Assembly (NCBI RefSeq): GCF_047468865.1
Contig: NZ_JBLGTV010000002.1
Location: 328,210 to 392,209 of the forward strand
Direction of reading: 5' to 3'
DNA length: 64,000 nt
Source of the DNA: Castellaniella hirudinis_A
GTDB lineage: Bacteria; Pseudomonadota; Gammaproteobacteria; Burkholderiales; Burkholderiaceae_B
How positions within the stretch are numbered: the first letter of the stretch is position 1; the number at the start of each line of letters is the position of its first letter. The translations under genes and the position numbers were made by a program. Positions 1 to 9,409 of this stretch are shown piece by piece. Below the pieces are notes generated by a model. The model was given only the letters and a program-made list of their open reading frames with translations, ran no database searches and was not told the DNA's origin.

Positions 1-687
1 CTGGAAGCGGCGCGGCAGGCGATCCTGCGTCTGGATCCACACCCGACCAGCGCCTGGGCGCAGGATGTCGCCGCGTATGTGGTGCCGGATATTTTGTTCT
101 ATGACACGGATCAGGGCTGGCGGGCCAGCCTGAATCCGGCGCTTGAGCCCCGGCTGCGGATTGCCCCCGACCTGCTGGCGCGGATCGAAGGGGATAGCCC
201 GGCGCCGGGCCTGCGCGAGCCTTTGCAGCAGGCGCGTTTACTGATCCAGCAATTGGGGCAGCGGCGCCAGACCATTCTGCGCGTGGCCGAGTGCATTGCG
301 CAGCGCCAGCAGGCGTTTCTCGATCAGGGGCGGGCGGCGCTGCGCCCCTTGGGGCTGCGCGATGTGGCCCAGGCGCTGGAGCTGCACGAATCCACGGTGT
401 CCCGGGCAACGCGCTTGAAATACGCGCAAACCCCTTGGGGCGTGATCGAACTGAAGCAGTTTTTCGCCACGGGCGTGCAGACCGATGCGGGCGAAGACGC
501 CTCGGCCCAGGCGGTGCAGGCCCTGATGCGCCGCCTGCTGGCAGATGAACGGCCCGAGAAGCCCTGGTCGGATGCGCGCCTGGCTGAACTGCTGGCCGGG
601 CAGGGCATCGGCATCGCCCGGCGCACGGTGGCCAAGTACCGCGAAGCCATGGGGGTGCCGGCGGCCAGCTTGCGCAAAAAACGGTAA
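1..687 (+). CDS. rpoN: RNA polymerase sigma-54 factor, C-terminal part
   Basis: This is the C-terminal 228 residues of sigma-54; the reading frame is open at the left edge, so the start lies outside the window. Sigma-54 directs RNA polymerase to -24/-12 promoters and needs AAA+ activators to open DNA. A helix-turn-helix (DVAQALELHESTVSRA) sits mid-fragment, and the RpoN box ARRTVAKYRE, which contacts the -24 element, lies 13 residues before the C-terminus, as expected. The last residues are basic (LRKKR). The identity is close to certain from the box and the flanking sequence. Confidence 0.97.
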   Translation: MEAARQAILRLDPHPTSAWAQDVAAYVVPDILFYDTDQGWRASLNPALEPRLRIAPDLLARIEGDSPAPGLREPLQQARLLIQQLGQRRQTILRVAECIAQRQQAFLDQGRAALRPLGLRDVAQALELHESTVSRATRLKYAQTPWGVIELKQFFATGVQTDAGEDASAQAVQALMRRLLADERPEKPWSDARLAELLAGQGIGIARRTVAKYREAMGVPAASLRKKR

Positions 688-730
688 CAGCGCTGCGCCG
701 GCCCGCACTGTGAAGCGCGGTGAAAATAGC

Positions 731-767
731 TTGCCAGCGTCTAAAAAAAACATGATAATGATTCGCA
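731..767 (+). promoter_or_regulatory. bfd promoter overlapped by a Fur-type box
   Basis: A -35 TTGCCA (731-736) and a -10 GATAAT (754-759) are separated by 17 bases. The predicted transcript start falls at 766-767, on or next to the bfd start codon. A Fur 7-1-7 site, TGATAAT-G-ATTCGCA (753-767), matches 12 of 14 consensus bases and covers the -10 element and start point, so iron-bound Fur would block the promoter. No Shine-Dalgarno sequence is visible. The promoter and operator are predictions from sequence. Confidence 0.6.
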
Positions 768-1021
768 TGTATATTTGTGTATGCAACGCGATCAGCGAGC
801 GTCATGTCCAAGAGGCCATCGCCCAGGGGGCGAAGGATCTCGGCGATTTGCAGGCGCAGCTAGGGGTCGCCACCTGCTGCGGCCAATGCGCCGAGACCGC
901 CACGGACTATCTGCCCGGTGGGCGGTACGCCACCGATGCGGCGCCCTCGTCGGCTGTCGGCCCGGATCAGGTGGTGCAGATTCCCCTGCTGGCCAGCACC
1001 GAAATCCGCCGCGTCGCCTGA
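767..1021 (+). CDS. bfd: bacterioferritin-associated ferredoxin
   Basis: A small [2Fe-2S] protein of 84 residues that in characterised systems reduces the haem of bacterioferritin and so mobilises stored iron. The four cluster ligands are in the canonical places: C4 and C6 (CVC), C38 and C41 (CGQC). About 35 residues follow the usual core of the family and are low in recognisable features. I chose the ATG at 767 because it gives the family N-terminus MYICVC; upstream in-frame ATGs at 752 and 758 lie inside the promoter. Bacterioferritin follows 140 bases downstream on the same strand, its functional partner. Confidence 0.93.
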   Translation: MYICVCNAISERHVQEAIAQGAKDLGDLQAQLGVATCCGQCAETATDYLPGGRYATDAAPSSAVGPDQVVQIPLLASTEIRRVA

Positions 1022-1160
1022 TTCCGGCCGTGCCCGGCCCCGTCACCCAGCCGCAGGTTTTGCCTGCGCCCGGGGCGTTCCCCTTTTTATGCGTGTGATT
1101 ACCTGATAGCCTATGGGTTTGCAGCCCGAATATGTGTGGGCTGCTTGACAGGAGCACACC

Positions 1161-1625
1161 ATGAAGGGCGACAAGACGGTTATCCGATATCTGAACCAGC
1201 AGCTCAAAAACGAGCTTTCCGCCATCAACCAGTATTTTCTGCATGCGCGCATGCTGCGCCATTGGGGCTACGAAAAACTGGGCAAGCACGAATACGACGA
1301 ATCCATCGGCGAAATGAAGCACGCCGATCTGCTGATCCAGCGTATTTTCATGCTGGATGGCCTGCCCAATTTGCAAGATTTACATAAATTGCTGATCGGC
1401 GAAAACGTCCCCGAAATTCTGACGTGCGACCTGAAACTGGAAACCGCCGCCCAGGCGACCGTCAAGGAAGCCATGGCCTACTGTGAGTCCGTGCAGGACT
1501 ACACCTCGCGCGATCTGTTCCAGGCCATCCTGAACGACACCGAAGAACACATCGATTGGCTGGAAACCCAGTTGGGCCTGGTCGATCAGCTGGGGCTGCA
1601 CAATTACCTGCAGTCGCAGGTGTGA
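1161..1625 (+). CDS. bfr: bacterioferritin
   Basis: Haem-containing 24-mer iron-storage protein of 154 residues. The haem ligand M52 and the ferroxidase residues E18, E51, H54, E94 and H130 align without gaps to E. coli Bfr. The position of the sixth ferroxidase ligand, E127 in E. coli, is threonine here (NDTEEH), with glutamates at 128 and 129. AGGAG precedes the ATG by seven bases. The partner ferredoxin gene bfd lies upstream. The E127 change may alter the di-iron site or may mean that a second Bfr subunit type exists elsewhere in the genome. Confidence 0.95.
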   Translation: MKGDKTVIRYLNQQLKNELSAINQYFLHARMLRHWGYEKLGKHEYDESIGEMKHADLLIQRIFMLDGLPNLQDLHKLLIGENVPEILTCDLKLETAAQATVKEAMAYCESVQDYTSRDLFQAILNDTEEHIDWLETQLGLVDQLGLHNYLQSQV

Positions 1626-1731
1626 TCCGCGCCCGGCCCCGCGCCTGGTCGGGCGCCGGGCCGGGCTGGCGCGCGCGGTGCGCAGGCGGGCGCGGCGCCA
1701 GCGCCTGACAGGTCTTGCGCTTATCCGCTGA

Positions 1732-3021
1732 TTATTCGTCGAGGCCCAGGTGGCTTCTGAGCGTGCGGCCCCGGTATTCGCGTCTGAACAAGCCGCGCCG
1801 CTGCAAAATCGGCACCACCTGTTCGATGAAATCGTCCAGGCTGTGGGGCAGGGACGGCGGCATCAGGTTGAATCCGTCCGCGCCGCGCTGCACGAACCAA
1901 TGTTCGATGTGGTCGGCGATCTGGTCGGGCGTGCCCACCACGGTGCAGTGCCCCCCGCCCGCCGCCAGGCGCCCCAGCAATTGGCGCACGGTGGGCTGTT
2001 CGGTTTCGATGATGCGCAGGATGGTGGCGTAGCGGCCCTTGGGGCCGGGGAAGTCCGCCAGCGCGGGCAGGGGCGGCACGGCCTCGTCCAGGGGCCAGTC
2101 GCCGCAGTCTTGGAAAATAAAGGATTCCAGCTGCCGCAGCGACGCGGCCACGGGCAGCAGCGCGTCCAGCGCCTGCTGCTTGGCGCGGGCCTCGGCCTGG
2201 CCGGCGGCCACATAGGTCACCAGCCCCGGCATGATGGGCACGGTGTCGGCGCGGCCCGCCGCGCCGACGCGGCGCTGGATGTCTTGGTAATAGGCCTGCG
2301 CGGCGGGCAGGTCGTGGGCCACGGCGTAGATGGCCTCGGCGTGGCGCGCCGCGAAGTCCCGGCCTTGCGGCGAGGCGCCGGCCTGGAATAAAACCGGCCG
2401 CCCCTGCGGGGGGCGCGGGACGGTCAGCGGCCCGTCCACCCGGAAGAAATCGCCGTGGTGATGGATCGCGTGCACGCGGCCGGGGTCGGCATACCGGCCC
2501 GCGCGGTCGCCCAGCAGGGCGTCGGCTTCCCAACTGTCCCACAGCGCCTTGGCCACGGTCACGAATTCCTCGGCCCGGGCGTAGCGCTGGGCATGATCCG
2601 GCATGGCCGCGTAGCCGTGGTTGCGGGCTTCGGCGTCGAACATCGAGGTGACGACGTTCCAGCCCAGGCGTCCGTGGCTGATGTGATCCAGCGAAGCCAG
2701 CAGACGGGCCGCGTGAAAAGGACTGTAGAACGTGCTGGACACCGTGCCGATCAGGCCGATGCGTTCGGTGGCCCGGGCGATGGCGGTCAGCGTGGTCAGG
2801 GGTTCGAGAAACCAGCGGGGGCCGTCTTCCAGGTGCTCGGCCGAATGACCGTCGGCCAGGAAGATGGCGTCCAGCTTGCCGCGTTCGGCCGTCTGGGCGA
2901 TGGCCTCGTAATAGCGGATGTCGCCCAGCTGATCCACGCTGGAATCCGGGGCGCGCCAGGCGGCCCGGTGGTGGCCGCAGGCAAACAGGAAAACGTTCAG
3001 GTGCAGGCTGCGAGGGCTCAT
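1732..3021 (-). CDS. NtaA/SnaA/DszA-family FMN-dependent monooxygenase
   Basis: A 429-residue flavin monooxygenase of the bacterial luciferase-like superfamily (nitrilotriacetate monooxygenase A, SnaA and DszA group). Visible family features are the N-terminal strand HLNVFLFACGHH, the segment LGWNVVTSMFDAEARNHG, and RPVLFQAGASPQGRDFAARH in the FMN-binding region. Such enzymes use FMNH2 from a separate reductase to oxygenate small amines, thiophenes or pyrimidines. It starts 9 bases after the stop of the upstream dehydrogenase, so the two are one transcript behind the TPP riboswitch. The substrate is unknown; the riboswitch suggests a thiamine-related compound. Confidence 0.88.
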   Translation of the reverse strand: MSPRSLHLNVFLFACGHHRAAWRAPDSSVDQLGDIRYYEAIAQTAERGKLDAIFLADGHSAEHLEDGPRWFLEPLTTLTAIARATERIGLIGTVSSTFYSPFHAARLLASLDHISHGRLGWNVVTSMFDAEARNHGYAAMPDHAQRYARAEEFVTVAKALWDSWEADALLGDRAGRYADPGRVHAIHHHGDFFRVDGPLTVPRPPQGRPVLFQAGASPQGRDFAARHAEAIYAVAHDLPAAQAYYQDIQRRVGAAGRADTVPIMPGLVTYVAAGQAEARAKQQALDALLPVAASLRQLESFIFQDCGDWPLDEAVPPLPALADFPGPKGRYATILRIIETEQPTVRQLLGRLAAGGGHCTVVGTPDQIADHIEHWFVQRGADGFNLMPPSLPHSLDDFIEQVVPILQRRGLFRREYRGRTLRSHLGLDE

Positions 3022-3030
3022 GGCGGTCTG

Positions 3031-3810
3031 TCAGTTTTTGACCAGGCCGCCATCGACGACCAGGTTTTGTCCGGTGACGGCGCGCGCCCAGGGCGAGGCG
3101 AAAAACAGGGCGGCGTCGGCCAGTTCGTCCGGGGTGACGACGCGGCGCAAGGGGGTGCTGGCGGCGATCAGGTCGAAGACGGCCTGGGGCGTGGCGGCCG
3201 AGGCGTCCGTGGTGTGCAGCAGGCCGCCCGAAATCATGTTGACGGTGATCCCCGCCGGGCCGAGATCCTGGGCCGCCGTGCGGGTCAGGGCCAGCAGGGC
3301 GGCCTTGGCGGCGGTGTAGTCGTGGTACGGCACCACCGGGTTCTGGAACAGGTTGGTGCCGATATTGATGATGCGCCCGAACCCCAGGGATTCCATGCCG
3401 GGCAGCGTGGCCTGGGTGGTGTTCAGCGCGCCTTGCACGGCCCCCATTTGGGCCGCCAGGGTATCCCAGGACAATTGCGCCAGTGTGGGACGGGCGTCGC
3501 CATTGAACTGGAAATTGGGCAGGGCATTGTTGACCACCGTGGTGATGGGGCCGCCGAAGCTGGCCTGGGCCTGGGCGGCCAGGCGCTGGATGGCCGCCGC
3601 GTCGCGGATGTCCGCCTGCAGGGCCAGGGCCTGGCCGGGCGCCTGGTCGGCCCGTTGCCGGGCGGCCGCCTGGCTGGTGTGGTAGTTGATGACGACGCGT
3701 GCGCCGGCCCGCAGGAAAGCGTCGACCAGGCTGGCGCCCAGGCCGCGTGCGCCGCCGGTGACCAGGACGATTTGCTGGTTCAGCGGGATGGAAGGATGAT
3801 GAGTTGCCAT
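3031..3810 (-). CDS. SDR-family oxidoreductase
   Basis: A classical short-chain dehydrogenase/reductase of 259 residues. The NAD(P)-binding glycine motif is VTGGARGLGAS near the N-terminus, NNALPN is the NNAG-like strand, and the catalytic pair is Y and K in YHDYTAAKAAL. The usual serine position is near IINIGTN. The ATG at 3810 is preferred over one 33 bases upstream because it gives a normal-length N-terminus. It is the first gene after the TPP riboswitch and is followed by the flavin monooxygenase, suggesting a two-step conversion of a thiamine-related substrate. Specificity cannot be read from the sequence. Confidence 0.9.
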   Translation of the reverse strand: MATHHPSIPLNQQIVLVTGGARGLGASLVDAFLRAGARVVINYHTSQAAARQRADQAPGQALALQADIRDAAAIQRLAAQAQASFGGPITTVVNNALPNFQFNGDARPTLAQLSWDTLAAQMGAVQGALNTTQATLPGMESLGFGRIINIGTNLFQNPVVPYHDYTAAKAALLALTRTAAQDLGPAGITVNMISGGLLHTTDASAATPQAVFDLIAASTPLRRVVTPDELADAALFFASPWARAVTGQNLVVDGGLVKN

Positions 3811-3870
3811 GGATGTGCCCTGTAGAAAACGGCAGGGGCGCATCGGGATGCATGGCGATTGCCGGCATGC

Positions 3871-3946
3871 GGCGACATTCCTCCGCCGGTATGGTCCGGA
3901 TCAGGTTCGGCGGGTGTTATCTCAGCCCCGAAGGGCACCCCGTGTC
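3871..3946 (-). promoter_or_regulatory. TPP (THI-box) riboswitch
   Basis: Reading the minus strand, the conserved THI-element blocks occur in order: GGGGTGCCCTTCGGGGCTGA, then GAGATAACACCCGCCGAACC, then CTGATCCGGACCATACCGG, then CGGAGGAA. These are the CTGAGA and ACCTGATC...GGATAATGCC signatures of the thiamine pyrophosphate aptamer. It ends about 60 bases before the start of the SDR gene on the same strand. Thiamine pyrophosphate would be expected to switch off the SDR and monooxygenase genes; the short leader suggests control of translation or termination, not resolved here. Confidence 0.93.
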
Positions 3947-3989
3947 TGCAGGCCATACCATAGCATGGAACCGCGCGGCGGTCTGCGCG

Positions 3990-4610
3990 TCAGCGTTTGG
4001 CCGGGCAGTCGGGGGCCTTGCCCCAGGCGTGGTTGGGTTCGCAGTATTTGTTGCGGGCCGCCCAGGCGCAGGAGGGCCGCGAGAAGAACCCCAGGGCTTC
4101 GCAGGCTTTCAGCTCGGCCTGGAAGGCCGCCTGCCAGTTGGCGTCGGTGGGGACGTCGCCGGGCGGTGGCGGCGGCGGGGGAACGTCGACGGGCTGTACC
4201 ACCTGGTTGTTGAGCAGGGTGTCGATGTTGGCGATGCCTTGCAGGCCGTTGTCGTCGGTCTGCCCCTGCGCGGCCAGGGCGATGGCTTCGTCCATGGTGA
4301 TCGTGGTGGTGGCCAGGGCGATGGGGCGGTTTTCTTCCATCAGGGGGTGGGTTTGCAACTGCCAATCGACGGGTGGCGGCTGGCTGGGGACGCCCAGGCG
4401 GCCATTGGACAAGGGCTGTGGCGCCGAGGCCACAAAGGGCCGGCCATTGGCGTCCAGCACCGGGGTGTCGCCCAGCGTGCTGGTGGTTTCGGGCATTTGC
4501 TGCACCTGGGACGGGCTGTGGATGATCAGCCAGTCGCCCAGGCGCAGGCCGCCCCAGGCCGAGGCGCCGGCGGCAAGCAGCAAGACGGCGATAATCAGAC
4601 GCCAGGACAT
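3990..4610 (-). CDS. hypothetical exported or membrane-anchored protein with Cys-containing C-terminus
   Basis: A 206-residue protein with an N-terminal hydrophobic segment (residues 4-20) that is a signal peptide or anchor. A proline/glutamine-rich middle follows with a run of seven prolines near residue 145, and then a compact C-terminal block of about 45 residues with four cysteines (KACEALGFF, PSCAWAA, KYCEPNHAWG, PDCPAKR). The block looks like a small disulfide-stabilised domain. I do not recognise a function. It lies between prfC and the TPP-controlled operon on the same strand, and the riboswitch separates it from that operon. Confidence 0.7.
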   Translation of the reverse strand: MSWRLIIAVLLLAAGASAWGGLRLGDWLIIHSPSQVQQMPETTSTLGDTPVLDANGRPFVASAPQPLSNGRLGVPSQPPPVDWQLQTHPLMEENRPIALATTTITMDEAIALAAQGQTDDNGLQGIANIDTLLNNQVVQPVDVPPPPPPPGDVPTDANWQAAFQAELKACEALGFFSRPSCAWAARNKYCEPNHAWGKAPDCPAKR

Positions 4611-4667
4611 AAAGGCAACCCTTGGTCGGTCAATGCTTCGATGGCCTTATTGTATCGGATGCGGCCA

Positions 4668-6275
4668 TCAGATCCCGGCGCCGAAAACGCGTCCGGCATG
4701 TTCGCGCATGGCGTGGAATTCGATGTCGGGGTAGCGTTCCTGGGCGACCCGCAACTGGGCGGGCGAACTGGCCAGGAAAGCCAGCGCGTCGACCACGTCG
4801 GTGGCGATGTTGGCGGGGTTGGCATCCATGAATTTCTTCAGGGCCTTGGGGTCTTTGCTGGTGATCCAGCGGGCCAGACTGTAACGCGACGGCATCAGGC
4901 GGGCCTCGACCCCGTATTCGGTTTTCAGGCGGTGGGCGACCACTTCAAACTGCAGCTGGCCCACGGCCCCCAGCAGCAGGGCGCCGCCGGCGGCCTCCGG
5001 GCGAAACACCTGGATGGCACCTTCCTCGCCCAGCTGGGTCAGGCCGGTGCGCAGTTGCTTGGTGCGCAGCGGGTCTTTGACTTCCACCGCCTGAAAGAGT
5101 TCGGGGGCGAAGAACGGCAGGCCGGTGAAGGTCAGGGATTCGCCTTCGGTCAGCACGTCGCCCAGCTGCAGCACCCCGTGGTTGGGGATGCCGATGATGT
5201 CGCCCGCGTAGGCTTCTTCGACGATTTCGCGGCGCTGCGATAAAAATGACACCACGTTGTTGGGCCGGATTTCTTTGTTGTTGCGCGCCACCTTGAGCCG
5301 CATGCCGCGCTGGAAATGCCCCGAACTGACGCGCACAAAGGCCACGCGGTCGCGGTGGGCGGGATCCATATTGGCCTGAACCTTGAAGACGACCCCGGTG
5401 AACTTGGTTTCGTCGGGCTGGACGGCGCGCTCCAGCGCCGGGCGCGGGCCGGGCGCGGGGGCCAGCTCGACCAGGGCGTCCAGGACTTCGCGCACGCCGA
5501 AGTTATTGATGGCCGAGCCGAAGAACACGGGTGTCTGGCGTCCCGCCAGGAAAGCGGCCGGATCGAATTCGGGGACGGCCCCGGTGATCAGGTCGATTTC
5601 TTCGTGGGCTTTGGCGTAGGCGTCCCCAAAGCGCTGCCGCAGCGCCGGGTTGTCCAGACCGTCGATGGTTTCATCGTCGTGGCGGTCGCGTTCGGCCCCG
5701 GGCCGGAAGACGCGCATGTGGTCGTGGCGGATGTCGAACACCCCGCCAAACTGCCGTCCCATGCCCACCGGCCAGGAGAACGGGATGGCGTCCATGCCCA
5801 GGTGGCCTTCGATCTCGGACAGCAGTTCCAGCGGTTCGCGCACTTCTCGATCCAGCTTGTTGATGAAAGTGATGATGGGCGTGTTGCGCGCGCGGCATAC
5901 CTGCAGCAGGCGGATGGTCTGGGGCTCCACCCCGTTGCCGGCGTCGATCACCATCAGGGCGGCGTCCACCGCCGTCAATACCCGGTAGGTGTCCTCGGAG
6001 AAATCCTGGTGGCCCGGGGTGTCCAGCAGGTTGATGACGCAATCGCGGTACTCCATCTGCATCACGGACGAGGCCACCGAAATCCCGCGCTGCTTTTCGA
6101 TTTCCATCCAGTCGGATGCGGCATGGCGGCTGGCTTTGCGTGCCTTGACGCTGCCGGCGATCTGGATGGCGCCTGCGAACAGCAGCAGCTTTTCGGTCAG
6201 GGTGGTCTTGCCCGCATCGGGGTGGGAAATAATGGCGAATGTGCGTCGGCGGGCGACTTCGGCGGTCAGGCTCAT
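4668..6275 (-). CDS. prfC: peptide chain release factor 3
   Basis: RF3, a translational GTPase that recycles RF1 and RF2 after termination; 535 residues. The G motifs are visible: G1 SHPDAGKTTL, the switch region with RGISVASSVM, G3 DTPGHQDFSEDTYRVL, and G4 NKLDRE. The later blocks (FQAVEVKDPLRTKQL, GAVGQLQFEVVAHRL) are typical of RF3. The frame stays open upstream for another 141 codons, but the ATG at 6275 gives the normal N-terminus MSLTAEVARRRTFAIISHPD. It lies just downstream of the LysE-type exporter on the same strand. Confidence 0.96.
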   Translation of the reverse strand: MSLTAEVARRRTFAIISHPDAGKTTLTEKLLLFAGAIQIAGSVKARKASRHAASDWMEIEKQRGISVASSVMQMEYRDCVINLLDTPGHQDFSEDTYRVLTAVDAALMVIDAGNGVEPQTIRLLQVCRARNTPIITFINKLDREVREPLELLSEIEGHLGMDAIPFSWPVGMGRQFGGVFDIRHDHMRVFRPGAERDRHDDETIDGLDNPALRQRFGDAYAKAHEEIDLITGAVPEFDPAAFLAGRQTPVFFGSAINNFGVREVLDALVELAPAPGPRPALERAVQPDETKFTGVVFKVQANMDPAHRDRVAFVRVSSGHFQRGMRLKVARNNKEIRPNNVVSFLSQRREIVEEAYAGDIIGIPNHGVLQLGDVLTEGESLTFTGLPFFAPELFQAVEVKDPLRTKQLRTGLTQLGEEGAIQVFRPEAAGGALLLGAVGQLQFEVVAHRLKTEYGVEARLMPSRYSLARWITSKDPKALKKFMDANPANIATDVVDALAFLASSPAQLRVAQERYPDIEFHAMREHAGRVFGAGI

Positions 6276-6292
6276 GGAAATAATCAGGTGGG

Positions 6293-6925
6293 TCAGCTTT
6301 TGTGGCTGAAAGTGGCCAGTACCGTGCCGGCCAGGATAAAGACAGAACCAAAGCCGCGGTTGAGCCAGCGGATGTGGCCGGGCCGCCGCAGCAGGCGCAA
6401 GATCTGCGAAGCCAGCGAAGTATAGCAACTCATGGCCACCAGGTCGGTGAAGGTCAGCGTGGCGCCGATCAGCACATATTGCAGCGCCAGGGGGCGGCCG
6501 AGATCCAGAAACTGCGGCACGACGGCCAGCAGGAACATCGTGCCTTTGGGGTTGGTGATGTTGACCAGGTAGCCGCGCAGCAGCTGGTCGCGGACAGGGT
6601 GTGCGCCGGTGTGGGGCCGGGCTTGCACGGCCACCGGGGCGGCGTCGGTGCGAAACTGCTTGACCCCCAGGTACACCAGGTAAGCGGCGCCCGTCCATTT
6701 GACGAGGGTGAAGGCGAGCTCGGAGGTGGCCAGCAGCGCCCCCACCCCGACGGCCACGATGAACAGCTGGCAGATAATGCCGGCCTGCAGGCCGATGATG
6801 GTCCAGAAGGCATGGCGAAAGCCGTATTTCAGGCCCGAGGCCATGGAGCAGATCGCCCCCGGCCCGGGCGAAAAGGAAATCGCCCAGGCGGCGGCGAAGA
6901 AAGCCAACCAGGTGGACAGGGCCAT
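6293..6925 (-). CDS. LysE/RhtB-family amino acid exporter
   Basis: A 210-residue inner-membrane protein with about six hydrophobic segments and the family signature SFSPGPGAICSMASGLKYG near the N-terminus. NPKGTMFLLAVVPQFL is the second conserved block. Members export amino acids or related metabolites; the substrate cannot be assigned. I used the ATG at 6925 (MALSTWLAFFAAAW), which places the first membrane helix at the N-terminus; a longer upstream frame there is GC-rich read-through. It is followed 17 bases later by prfC. Confidence 0.92.
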   Translation of the reverse strand: MALSTWLAFFAAAWAISFSPGPGAICSMASGLKYGFRHAFWTIIGLQAGIICQLFIVAVGVGALLATSELAFTLVKWTGAAYLVYLGVKQFRTDAAPVAVQARPHTGAHPVRDQLLRGYLVNITNPKGTMFLLAVVPQFLDLGRPLALQYVLIGATLTFTDLVAMSCYTSLASQILRLLRRPGHIRWLNRGFGSVFILAGTVLATFSHKS

Positions 6926-6956
6926 GGGGTGCTCCGGGGTGCGGTCTGGGGGGGGA

Positions 6957-8417
<1,461 letters not shown>

Positions 8418-8791
8418 CAGAATGACTCCAGCGACCGCCTATCGCTCAAGTCGAGAGATACCAATCTAGGCTGACGAATGAATGAAAACAGAAAATGGCT
8501 GCCAGGCTGAACCTGGGAGAGGGCATGCCGCCTGAATCAGGGGCAAGCGGCGAACCAGGGCCGGGAAACACGATGCAGCGGACTGGTAAGCTGCACGAAG
8601 GATCGCATTATAGCTTGAGCCGGGCGGCGGACAGTGCAATTTGCCGGCCAAATGTCTTTAAAATGCGTCGATGCGGCCCCCGATCCGGCTTCGGGCGGGC
8701 GTCGCGTGCGGCGGGCAGCCCTTTGGCCGGACGGATTCCACCGGCCGATCGGGCGGGCGGCCCCTTCAAAAACACCTTGGACGAGGTTCTG
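8418..8791. other. intergenic region between divergent rhlE and lemA
   Basis: 374 bases without a convincing gene. It must hold the promoters of rhlE (leftward) and lemA (rightward). A lemA -10 candidate TAAAAT is at 8659-8664 but no good -35 is spaced from it. GAGG at about 8783 is the lemA ribosome site. The frame of lemA is open upstream to 8495, but no conserved N-terminus is seen there. Confidence 0.5.
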
Positions 8792-9409
8792 ATGATCGGA
8801 CGGTTTTTCAATCTGGCGGTGATGGCGGCCTTGGCGCTGCTGTTGTCGGGCTGCGGCTACAACGAAATCCAGCGGCAGGACGAACAGGTCAAGGCCGCCT
8901 GGTCGCAGGCGCTCAATCAATACGAACGCCGGGCCGACCTGGTGCCCAAGCTGGTGTCGTCCGTGAACGCCTATATGGTCAACGAGCGCAGCCTGCTGGA
9001 ACAAGTCACCAAGGATCGCGCGCGGGTGGGGCAGATCAAGATCGGCGCCGACGACCTGGACGATCCCGCCTTGATGGCGCGCTTCGAGCAGGCGCAGGCC
9101 GCCTTGGGTTCCAGTCTGTCGCGCCTGCTGGCCGTGTCGGAAAACTACCCGCAGCTGAAAAGCGACGGCCTGTTCCGTGACTTGATGACGCAGCTGGAAG
9201 GCACCGAGAACCGCATCGCCGTGGCGCGAGAGCGCTATGTCGGCGCGGTGCAGGCCTATAACCTGACCATCCGCGAATTTCCCACCCTGATCACGGCGCG
9301 GATTTTCGGCTACCAGACCAAGGCCCAATATGGGCTGGACAAGGCCGATGCGGTGATGCAAGACCCCGTGATCAAGTTCGACCTGCCTGCGACAGGCGCG
9401 GCGCAATGA
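8792..9409 (+). CDS. lemA: LemA family lipoprotein
   Basis: A 205-residue LemA-family protein. The N-terminus is a signal sequence ending in a lipobox (LLLSGC, Cys at about residue 22), so it should be a lipoprotein facing the periplasm. The rest is helical with the LemA core (QVKAAWSQALNQYERRADLVPKL, cut here to mark the family; LSRLLAVSENYPQLKS; YNLTIREFPT). The function of the family is poorly known. It overlaps the following TPM-domain gene by four bases (ATGA), the common lemA-ygcG-like pairing. Confidence 0.93.
   Translation: MIGRFFNLAVMAALALLLSGCGYNEIQRQDEQVKAAWSQALNQYERRADLVPKLVSSVNAYMVNERSLLEQVTKDRARVGQIKIGADDLDDPALMARFEQAQAALGSSLSRLLAVSENYPQLKSDGLFRDLMTQLEGTENRIAVARERYVGAVQAYNLTIREFPTLITARIFGYQTKAQYGLDKADAVMQDPVIKFDLPATGAAQ

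Noticed and set aside
2455..3825. Long plus-strand open frame antisense to the same operon
   Set aside because: The translation is Gly/Gln/Val-rich and featureless, typical of antisense frames in high-GC DNA.
1721..3868. Very long open frame on the minus strand overlapping the SDR and monooxygenase genes
   Set aside because: It is a GC-rich alternative frame of two clearly recognisable genes; its Pro/Arg/Gly-rich translation has no domain features.
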